Source: Ursus arctos
Lineage: Eukaryota > Chordata > Mammalia > Carnivora > Ursidae
Reading direction: 5' to 3'
DNA: 64,000 nt
Assembly: GCF_023065955.2 (NCBI RefSeq)
Contig: NW_026622863.1
Coordinates: 45,552,177 to 45,616,176 of the forward strand
The translations under genes and the position numbers were made by a program. Shown here one piece after another: positions 55,601 through 64,000 of this stretch. The notes under the pieces were generated by a model that saw only the letters and a program-made list of their open reading frames with translations, was not told the DNA's origin and did not search any database. The stretch's first letter is position 1; each line of letters begins with the position of its first letter.

Positions 55601-58600
55601 CCTCCCCCCACCCCCCATTTACCCTTCAACTGGGTTGGATACCCTTTATCTTTTTTTTTTTTTTTTTTTAAGATTTTATTTATTTACTTGACAGAGAGAA
55701 AACACAAGCAGGGGGAGCAGCAGGCAGAGGGCGAAGCAAAGCAGGCTCCCTGCTGAGCAAGGAGCCCAATGTGGGACTGATCCCACGACCCTAGGATCAT
55801 GACCTGAGCCAAAGGCAAACACTTAGCTGACTGAGCCACACAGGCATCCCTGGATACCCTTTATCTTTGCAGCTATTGTGGGATGGAAGAAATTCGTTAA
55901 GAGGGTTGATTGTCCAAATGGGAGTGAATTGGGCCAGGCAGAGGACTGATTTGTTCTCTGAGCAGTTTTTAAGGTTGTGCCCTAAAGCCAACTCCCTACG
56001 CATTACGCTGTGTCCTCTGAGGACGGCCAGACTGGTGGATTTTAAACTGCTGCATGGAGTCCCAGGTTTCTGTAGAGTTACCCCAGCCCTGGAGTGGGGA
56101 CTTCCAGGGTAAGGTCAAGCTGGATACCTTCTCTGACCCTCCCATCTCCTCACTTTAACCAGAGCAGTTGTACTTCAGTTGGTTTTCTTTGTGGGATTCT
56201 GTACAACCCAGTCACAGACACAGCACCAACCACTTGAGGTACAAGAGGGCATGTCCTCAGGCAGCTGGGGCCAGTGACTGCCCAGATAGGTTTCCATCTG
56301 AAGGTGTTGTCACACCTTTCAGCCTTTGGCAGACTGTTCCCAGTGGGGGTGACATTGTGGAACACCAAAAAACCACCTCCGGTCCCAAGAAGCACCCTTC
56401 TAACTGGCCATTTTTTGTTTTAAGATGTCATGGACAATATTACCAGGCAAAACCAATTCTATGAGAGCCAGGTCATCAAGCAAGAGAACGAGTCTGGCTA
56501 CGAGAGGAGACCGCTGGAAATGGAGCAGCAGCAGGCCTATCGCCCAGGTGGGAAAGTGCACGTTATGCATCTCTTTTGAAGGAAATAGACTCTACGTGGC
56601 CCGTACCCTCTGACTTAAGCCTGTCTTCCTCTTGGGCAGTCCATTTGGGCTCTGTCACTCTGGCAAGGTTCTTCTGAAGGAGAGAACTTAATCCCGCTCC
56701 CAGGTGTTGAGAGAGGGAAGTCTTCGTGGTGTCTGTTTTCAGATGTTAGTATCAAAACCCCGGAGAGTTTAGACTCAGAGGCCAGTACTTGAGTCTTATT
56801 TAAAATCTCAGAACGTAGAATCCAGCAAGGACCTTCTAAATCTAGTCCAGTTGTTCCCATGTTCTGAAGAATATTGTTCCAGAAGGTATCATTAGGGACT
56901 TCCCAGGAAAGCGTTCCTTAGCCAAATGTATCTGAAAAATGCAGCACGTGCTATCCCACCCGTGGGAGAATCACTGTACTCAGAGCATTGAAAGCCCTGA
57001 GAAGTCCTGGACTGAAAAAAACCCTGTGTTACATTGTTTAAACCCAGAGTTTCCTAAATATGTCTTTGTAGAACAAAGTTCCCTGTATTGTCAGTTTGGG
57101 AACGACAGATGTAACTCAGCTCTCAACTCCCGTTTTGCAGACTGGGAGGTGGCTTGTCTGATGGCAGAGCTGGGGTTAGAACCCGGGAAACTGGTGCCTG
57201 GGCCACTGCTATTGGTTAATGAGGAGCATTCCCGGCCATTTGTGTCCTACTGTTTGGAAAGCAAGGTCCCACCATTGAGTAATGACAGAGCCAGGACTGC
57301 CTCCCAGTCTTGTGTTCCTTTCACTGCGTTGTGGCCCCGGTGCCTTTTCTTAGTGAATCTAGTAGATTGTATCTAATTCCATTCTTGGTTCATCCACAAA
57401 GTGAAATCCCTAGACATCTTGTGGGTGGCTCAGGATTTTCATTTTAATATAGGTTAAACTGCAGATTTGTGTCAGGCTCTGTGAGACTTGTGGGATCATT
57501 TGGCCCAAGGAGAGTGTTTTCTGTGCTGTTACCAACAGACACTTATCAGGGTGTCCCGTGAGCCCAGCTCTGTGCTGGGACCATGGAGGCTCTCTTCAGA
57601 TGGGTGAGCGCAGTCCCTGCCCTGGAGGCCCAGGAGCCCCCTCTGTACGTGCCAGAGCTAGGGAGCGACCCAAGGTGGTCTTGGGTTGGGTGCTGAAAGG
57701 CGGAGATGGGGGTGATCTACAGCATAAGGCATAGACGCTGGCTCCAGTTTGCTCTCGGTTGGGTTCTTAGATTCTTGGTTCTATTCTTGAAGACTGCCGG
57801 GGACTGGGCCTTTCCCGTGGTTTACAGCATGTTATCCCATCCTGACTTTGTATTTGCGGTGTGACTTAATAAGGCCATCACACCTATAGGCTGGGTTAAG
57901 TGCAGCCCCTCCCCCTGCCCGGGGTGATTCTGGGCTTTGTGGAAGAGTGATGGAAGCCAGTGGAGTTAGCTGTGGGACCACAGTGTCCTGTTGAATTGAC
58001 TGCCCCCCCCTTGCCAGACTAAAGAAGCTTTGTAAGAACTGAGGTGGAGAGATTCTCTGGGAGGAGAAATTGGGAGAATGTTGAATCATGGGATCTCAGT
58101 TTAAAGGGATCTGAGAAATTTTCTAGGGCTCTTTCCCACTTGGTGCAAAGTAGCCAGAGGCAGCCATTCTGCCTTTGGGTGGCCTTTAAGAGAGCTTGCC
58201 TTTATTCAGTGCTGAAGTCCCCTCTCCCTCCCCCTGAGGTCTGAGAGTTATCTGACTGACATCTGTCACCTCATCAACTGCCAGTGCTGCTGTGCCTGGC
58301 TGGCCATCTCCGGCCTCCCTTTACCCTGGCCCTGTTCTCTAGTACAGCCTTCTAGGCTCCCTTGGCAGGCTTCCGTTGAACCCAGCAAGCCGCCTGTGCC
58401 CAGCCCATCATCACTGTAGTCAGGGTCCTGCGAACCTCTCCTGAAATAAAGGGGACCAGGAAAGCGATAGCTAGGGAGTTTCCAAGTGTCCTGACCGCCT
58501 GGATTTGTCCTGACAGTAGAAGTGAAGACAGAGATGAAGCAAGAACCACCTGCCAGCTTCCTCCCGCCCGAAGCATCTCAACTCAAGCCAGACAGACAGC

Positions 58601-61600
58601 AATTCCAGAGTCGCAAGAGGCCTTATGAAGAAAACCGGGGACGGGGGTACTTCGAGCACCGAGAGGATAGGAGGTGGGTGTGTGAGGTGATAGTCACCCC
58701 TTTCCCAGTAGGTTTCTGTGTCCGTGGCCTGGTGCCTGTTGGGACCTTTGTAGTAACCAAGGGGGCAGAGCTCTCCCTGCCCTTACACACTTGCTCAGCC
58801 CTCCCTGCACTCACTGCCAGATTCAGCTTTGCTAAACTTTTGCTCCTTCCCTTACCTCCTCCCTTCTCATTACCTGCAGGATAAAGTCCAAACACTTTGC
58901 CTTTCACATGTGAGGTGCCATCCTGCCTTTTCAGTCCTTTGCCTCACTGCTCTGTTGTCCTGAGTGGTGTCCTTTTCTTCATGGCTGCTTAATATCCCTT
59001 GATGGAAAGGTTTATTTCCTGACCCTTTTCCCAAACGCACCCTTCCATCTGTCTACTCGTTTATTCATTGTCACACTCATGCTACTTTCACTAGGTGCCT
59101 GCCTTTGGGCTGGACACTGGGGACATGGATGATTTGGACAGTGGGTTTTGCCTTTTTTTGGTCCCAGTGTAGGGCCTGAGACAGACATATAAGTAAGCCA
59201 CAGCCTAGTGGGGCCAGTAGTCAGGGTGCGTGTGAGTGTCAGGAGATTAGTGGAGGGCGTGGCCTCTCTACCCTGGTCATTTTCCTTTCCTGATAAGCCC
59301 TCCCCATCCATCTGCCCAGCCCCAATCCTGCCCTCCCTTCCTTCAGCTTCTACGTGAAGTTTCACAGAACTAGGAATGACCATTCCTTCTCTACCCGTCT
59401 AGACTAGTTGTCTGACACATTTTATTTCCTACTTGGTGGAGTCTATCCTCTCACTGGCTTATGACTCTCTGAGACAGGGCCTGGGTCTCTTGGCTGTGAC
59501 TGAAGCTAGGATGTGGAACTACCTCTCATGAGTTTTTCCCAGTGCCTCCTGCAGACCAGATCTGGGCTTAAGCTGCCTGCCTGTGGAGAGCGGAGGAGGA
59601 GTACTTGCTCTGATTGGATGCTGGCAGGGAAAGCTTTCTAGGATGGACTTACTGTGTGATGCACTCCTTCGTACAGGGCTCTGTGCTGGCCCTAGATTGG
59701 CAGTGCCGGCAGGGCGCTCACGAGAGCGAAGCCTCCAAGGTGGGGCCTTGGGTACTTGATCTGGGCACATGGTGGACAAGGGTCCAATGTTCCAGGCAGG
59801 ACCTTGGGCATTGGACCCCATCCTTCTGCGTCTCTCCTTTATTCCAATAAGTTGGAAATGAGCAGTATTTTAACGTTAGTCCTATTTTGGTGTTTTGGTA
59901 GGAGATGAGTCTCATTCATAATTTAGGACACTTTACAGAAAGAGACTGAAAAAATGGGTCATTTCAAACACTTGCAGATGTAGAGTCTTAGGAAGATGTG
60001 GAGAGATTGTGATGACTGGGTTTGATATTCCCCTTCCTGGCCCAGGCCCCTGTGGACTACTGTGTCCTCCCATCAGTAACAGAGGCCAGTATGGAGGCAG
60101 CTCTCAACACGTACAGGGCGTGGCTCAGAATCTTGGGGTGTGAGAGGAGAGTCGTCCATGAACAAGCTAGCTAAATGATTCTGCTGGCCCTCTTGAGCAG
60201 AGGGTGCTCTCTCTAGTCCCCAGCCCCACTTTAGGAGTTAACAGTCATTGTGCTCGTGGCAAGGGTATAGGGTGGCTGAGTGCTTTTGTTAACCTCTGTG
60301 GGAAGAAACCGAAATCCAGGAAGCAATCTGGAGGCCACTTGTAAATTCCAACAGAACCTTCATTTCCCTCCTTCTGTGCTCATCCAACCATTCTCATGGG
60401 ACTTAACTCCTTTTCCTGACAGGGGCCGCTCTCCTCAACCTCCTGCTGAAGAGGATGAAGATGACTTTGACGACACTCTTGTTGCCATCGACACATGTGA
60501 GTCCTTGGGGTGCCTGATTCTGTTTTGCAGTCAGTATTGGGAAACTGGGACGTGAGAAACCAGGCTTTGGAGCGAGGGTGCTGGTTCAGAGGCCATAGGT
60601 CTCCCATCTCTGCTTGGGATCCTGGGCAGGTCATTCTGCTTCTCTCACCTTCTCTTCAGGGAGATACAATCCTGCCCTGATACCTCAGAGAACTTTCAGT
60701 AACACTCCTCAGAATGGGTACGAGGGCAGTTTGGAAAACCCCCGAACACCCAGGGGGTTGTCATCTAATCAAGTAGGGAATCTGAGTGCGGCTGGGGAAA
60801 CTTAACTCTTTGACGACCAGTCCCCCGGTTTCCATCTACTGCTCACGTTCCTGGTGAAACTAATGCCACCTTGTCCTCTGAGGCATTAGCCTGGCCTGCC
60901 CTGCTCTCCGTCCTCCAGTTTCTTTCCACTGGATAAGTGACTTCCCCTTGACTGTGCATCTGAACCCTAGGGTAGTGGCGATAAAAGCTCCTGCCCCTCC
61001 CCAGACAGAATCTCAGTGGTGGAACCTGGGAATCTGACTTTAAATGAAGCCAGATCAGTGTGAGAACACTGTGCTTTTCAACAGAGGAGAAACTTAACAG
61101 CAATTCACGTGTTTCTTTACTTAGCTCAAGTTTATAGAGCAGTGGCTACATAACCGAGAGAAAGGTCTCGTATATAGTCCCTTCTGTCACAGGATCTCGA
61201 AGCCCGTGTACCCAGAGTAAAGGTATAGGGTGGCAGTGGTCAGTGAAGTGGTGGCCGATCAAATGCCAAATGTACAGACCACAATTCTCAGCCTTTAAAG
61301 AAAAGATGGGGTGGTCAGGGAAGACTTTCTTGGAGGCCTGACTGGCTCCTTGAAGACTGGGAAGAGTCGGAGCTCCAGCAGGAGAGTCCAAGGCCCACAG
61401 AGGAGATGGGAGCCTGCGGTGCACCTGGACGGTGGTGCCTGAGTGACAAGTGTGGGTCCAGCTCGGATGTTTGTGCAGTTGTTGGCAGCAGGAGTCTGGC
61501 TCCCGAACTGACAGTTAGCACAGGGAGGTGGTTAAAGTGTATGGCTGTGGGATACGCCTTTTTTTAAATGCGAAGTCCCTTGAACATCATGAGATACGGA

Positions 61601-62074
61601 TCCTTTCCCTATCAAATGTACGTTCACATAAAGTACATTTGTGTACAATTTCTGGGGGTTCCTCTGATCAGCATCCTTGGACCCCAGCCAGGTGGAGAGC
61701 CCAGTTCCTATGTGTGGTGGCTGCTTTGATCCTGGATGGGCCAGTTTGCAGTCGTCTGGAGCCTTGCTACTCAACGGGAGAATGGCTAGCCAGTGTGGCT
61801 GGTTTCTCATGAACCTGCCCTCACGATGTGTCTGCTAGTGTACTCCTGGTTAACACTCTTGGAGGACTTACCTTTGCCTGTCCCTCTCTTGGGTCCTTAA
61901 AATATCAGCCAACTCCCGGCTTTTTCCTCCACAGATAACTGCGATCTCCACTTCAAGGTGGCCCGAGACCGGAGTAGTGGCTACCCTCTCACAATTGAGG
62001 GCTTTGCCTATCTGTGGTCAGGAGCCCGTGCCAGCTACGGAGTCAGAAGGGGCCGTGTGTGCTTCGAGATGAAG
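52394..62074 (+). CDS. HNRNPUL1: HNRNPUL1, heterogeneous nuclear ribonucleoprotein U-like 1 (first 5 coding exons; continues past window)
   Basis: Nuclear RNA-binding protein of the hnRNP U family (also known as E1B-AP5). It acts in RNA processing and transport, transcription and the DNA-damage response. Coding exons seen: 52394-52688, 56425-56547, 58520-58673, 60423-60496, 61935-62074. They join in frame to 786 nt (262 codons), ending exactly at a codon boundary. SAP DNA-binding domain at residues 3-37 ([19 protein letters not shown]), then an acidic E/D-rich stretch, the region from [10 protein letters not shown] on, an R/G patch [17 protein letters not shown], acidic [10 protein letters not shown] and the start of the SPRY domain (about 215 on: [20 protein letters not shown]). 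The P-loop kinase-like and RGG parts lie beyond 64,000. ATG at 52394 has a strong context (GGGCCATGG). The human protein is about 856 residues. Confidence 0.96.
54430..54600 (+). repeat. MIR SINE, HNRNPUL1 intron 1
   Basis: GACTTGGGCAAGTCAGTTTA, CAACAGGGATAATAATAGTG. Confidence 0.7.
55652..55850 (-). mobile_element. CAN-SINE in HNRNPUL1 intron 1
   Basis: T19 run then AAGATTTTATTTATTTACTT, ending CACACAGGCATCCC. Exact duplication GGATACCCTTTATCTTT on both sides. Confidence 0.94.
56425..56547 (+). CDS. HNRNPUL1: HNRNPUL1 coding exon 2
   Basis: Residues 99-140, [16 protein letters not shown] to YRP. Met at 56430-56432 is the start used by the human shorter isoform as I recall it. Acceptor TTTTAAG, donor CCAG|GTGGGA. 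Confidence 0.92.
57110..57240 (-). repeat. MIR-like fragment, HNRNPUL1 intron 2
   Basis: AGAGCTGGGGTTAGAACCCG after GTTTTGCAGACTGGGAGG. Confidence 0.5.
58520..58673 (+). CDS. HNRNPUL1: HNRNPUL1 coding exon 3 (NAGNAG acceptor)
   Basis: Residues 140-191, [20 protein letters not shown] to EHREDRR. The acceptor is a tandem CAG|TAG (58514-58519). The distal site gives PEVK, matching human PEMK; the proximal one would add a valine. Donor GGAG|GTGGGT. Confidence 0.9.
60423..60496 (+). CDS. HNRNPUL1: HNRNPUL1 coding exon 4
   Basis: Residues 191-216, [20 protein letters not shown] to IDT. Acceptor CTGACAG, donor ACAT|GTGAGT. Confidence 0.93.
61935..62074 (+). CDS. HNRNPUL1: HNRNPUL1 coding exon 5 (SPRY start)
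   Basis: Residues 216-262, [20 protein letters not shown] to RGRVCFEMK. Acceptor TCCACAG, donor GAAG|GTGAGT, phase 0. The next exon is outside the window. Confidence 0.94.
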
Positions 62075-62409
62075 GTGAGTGGGAGCAGTTGAGGATTAGG
62101 AACAGAAAGCAGGTCCATCCTTTGGCATGAGCCTGTCATCAGCTACTTCGGTCAGAGCCACAGTTGCAAAAGAGATTGATTGAACATAGATCGTGTGTGT
62201 CCAAGCAAAAAAAGCATGGTGGACTCTGGAGAATCATGCCATTGCTAAACATCCTGTCAGGAAAGCAAGCCAACCATACATTGCCTCATCAAGCTGATTT
62301 TTCCTTTGGTGGGTTTTTTTTTATCCTTCAGTGGGATTTGACCCAGGTATTACACAGCCAACGTCATTAGGGATAACATGTTTGTAGAACTGGGAAAAGA
62401 AGTTGTTTG

Positions 62410-62615
62410 GGGGGCGCCTGGGTGGCACAGCGGTTAAAGCGTCTGCCTTCGGCTCAGGGCGTGATCCCGGTGTTCTGGGATCGAGCCCCACATCAGGCTC
62501 CTCCACTATGGGCCTGCTTCTTCCTCTCCCACTCCTCCTGCTTGTGTTCCCTCTCTCGCTGGCTGTCTCTATCTCTGTCAAATAAATAAATAAACTCTTT
62601 AAAAAAAAAAAAAAA
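62410..62615 (+). mobile_element. Young CAN-SINE, bear/pinniped-type, HNRNPUL1 intron 5
   Basis: GGGGCGCCTGGGTGGCACAG head, CTCTCGCTGGCTGTCTCTAT, A16 tail. AAGAAGTTGTTTGG is an exact duplication, and the copy is the closest to consensus in the window. Confidence 0.95.
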
Positions 62616-62869
62616 AGAAGTTGTTTGGAAGAAAAATGAGCTAGGAAGAATGGAAGTGGACCCTGCTAGTTAAAGAGAGGCCAGAAGGAGAGTCCGTGTC
62701 AGGTTATGTTTAGGAAGACAACACATTCTCGTATTCAATGAAAATTCAGATGGCACAGAAGAGTGTAGGGTAAAAAAAGCAGAAGTTAGACTTAAACCCT
62801 CCCAGTCCCCGTTCTACTCTCCAGACATAACACATGTTAACAATTTCTTGCATGTCCCTTGTAGATCCA

Positions 62870-63010
62870 AACTTATTTATTACCGCTAGTATTTACAGAA
62901 CCGTTCACACGCACTAGATACAGTACCAGGCTCTTTACGTGGACATTTCCGTTAATCCCCATCTTGAAATAGGCACTGTTCTCCCCATTTTTTAGAGGAG
63001 CAACCTGACC
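62870..63010 (-). repeat. MIR-like fragment, HNRNPUL1 intron 5
   Basis: CAGTACCAGGCTCTTTACGT, AATCCCCATCTTGAAATAGG. It ends at the following SINE. Confidence 0.55.
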
Positions 63011-63027
63011 AAGAGTTGGTTTTTGTT

Positions 63028-63203
63028 TTTTTGTGTTTTTTTTTTTGACAGCGAGAGAGGGAACACAAGCAAGGGGAGTGGGAGAGAGAGAAGCAGGCTC
63101 TCTGCTGAGCAGGGAGCCCGATGCGGGGCTCAATCCCAGGACCCTGGTATCATGACCTGAGCCAAAGGCAGATGCTGAATGACTGAGCCATCCGGGCGCC
63201 CCA
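63028..63203 (-). mobile_element. CAN-SINE in HNRNPUL1 intron 5
   Basis: T run, GACAGCGAGAGAGGGAAC, ending ACTGAGCCATCCGGGCGCCC. Confidence 0.9.
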
Positions 63204-63659
63204 TGGGGTTATCATTTTTTGATTGACTAAGTCTGTTGGTTGTGAGCTGCACATTGTTCTGTGTGCCACTCAGAAACTCTCTCAATTAAATTGCCAGGGT
63301 GCTTTCTTACCACATCAGTTGATTTGGACACATCAAAATGTGGGAAATGTGCATCCAAAAGTCAACAAAATAGGTTAACTTTACAGAAGCACCAACTAAT
63401 ACAGATAGGTGTGGTTGCTAGGCAGTCCAACCTGTCGGGTAAGTCAGAAGGCGTGGTTCATTCTTTCTGCTTCTTGTACTTAGTACCGTGTCTTGCACAA
63501 CAAGTTCCGTCCCCGTACCTCAGCCATGCTTCACGCTCTGGCTCCTTCATCTATTCTGTGGCGTGGTTGTGCCGTTATGTGGCAGTGCCTTTTTTTTTTT
63601 TTTGTCAGTACCTTACTGATGGTTTGGTGGGGGGAGTTTTTCGTATAAACGGTGTCACA

Positions 63660-63682
63660 TTGAGAGAGAGAGAGAGAGAGAG

Positions 63683-63721
<39 letters not shown>

Positions 63722-63722
63722 T
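63660..63722 (+). repeat. (AG)n(TG)n microsatellite, HNRNPUL1 intron 5
   Basis: About 12 AG then 17 TG units, pure; probably length-polymorphic. Confidence 0.97.
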
Positions 63723-64000
63723 GTGGTCACACATACACCTATGGGTGCATTTGCAGAGTAAACTGGAAGTTGAATTGCTGGGTTATAGAGCGTATGCATT
63801 TGCAGTTTTGGTAGGGGTTGCTAAATTGCTAATTAGCTAAATTAGCTAAATTGTTAATTGCCCAAAGACATGGTGCCAATTTATCCTTCTACACTAAGTA
63901 GGAGAGTCCCCGTTTCTCCTGAAGCATGTTAAAATTAAAAAATAACTATATTTTGAAATGCCTGTTTCTATGGCCCTGTACTTTCCTAAGCCCTTCAGAG

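Larger units (their letters stand above)
52689..56424 (+). other. HNRNPUL1: HNRNPUL1 intron 1
   Basis: The first 900 bp is G-rich on the plus strand with TGGGG/GGAG words. One SINE (55,652-55,850) and one MIR (54,430-54,600) are present. The rest is unique sequence with nothing recognised. Confidence 0.7.
56548..61934 (+). other. HNRNPUL1: HNRNPUL1 introns 2-4
   Basis: Introns 56548-58519, 58674-60422 and 60497-61934. A MIR-like piece at about 57,110-57,240 and a MER5-like fragment near 60,995-61,075 are the only repeats I can suggest. These introns are poor in young SINEs compared with the rest of the window. Confidence 0.6.
62075..64000 (+). other. HNRNPUL1: HNRNPUL1 intron 5, partial
   Basis: Intron running off the window. 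It holds two SINEs, a MIR-like piece (about 62,870-63,010) and an AG/TG microsatellite. No further exon was recognised. Confidence 0.8.

Overview
This is a 64 kb piece of a mammalian nuclear genome, almost certainly from an arctoid carnivoran (bear or seal-like; the species cannot be fixed from the sequence). The sign is dozens of carnivore tRNA-derived CAN-SINEs, many with clean target-site duplications and long A tails. Several are the subtype with a GCGTGATCCCGGCGTTC box and a TTCCCTCTCTCGCTGGCTGTC tail known from bear and pinniped genomes. All three genes lie on the plus strand, in the same order as human 19q13.2: CYP2S1, AXL, HNRNPUL1.

Layout. 1-6.4 kb: intergenic, with SINEs, L2/MIR fossils and a probable solo LTR. 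6.4-16.9 kb: CYP2S1, a microsomal cytochrome P450, nine coding exons giving an intact 492-residue protein, with a CpG-rich promoter and a poly(A) signal. 16.9-22.8 kb: intergenic, dominated by L1, L2 and SINE copies. 22.8-49.96 kb: AXL, the GAS6-binding TAM receptor tyrosine kinase, 20 coding exons giving an intact 887-residue protein. Its fourth intron holds a CpG island and long TG-rich tracts. Its 3' UTR holds about 1 kb of degenerate TTCTA repeats. 50-51.6 kb: intergenic, with little recognisable. 51.6-64 kb: HNRNPUL1, with a CpG-island promoter packed with CCAAT boxes and the first five coding exons (262 codons: SAP domain, acidic region and start of the SPRY domain). The rest of that gene is beyond the window.

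The reading frame stays open through every exon join, splice sites are GT-AG throughout, and the key catalytic residues are present, so all three genes look functional. They do not form one pathway: CYP2S1 oxidises xenobiotics and lipids in the ER, AXL signals at the plasma membrane, and HNRNPUL1 is a nuclear RNA-binding and DNA-repair factor. The shared synteny is old.

I found no evidence for a wholly new system. The observations most worth a second look are the loss of the human upstream AUG in AXL, the intron-4 CpG island together with loss of the human short-isoform Met, the AXL 3' UTR repeat, the HNRNPUL1 CCAAT array, a NAGNAG acceptor in HNRNPUL1, and strongly strand-asymmetric intron segments. 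Comparisons with human proteins are from memory, not from an alignment.
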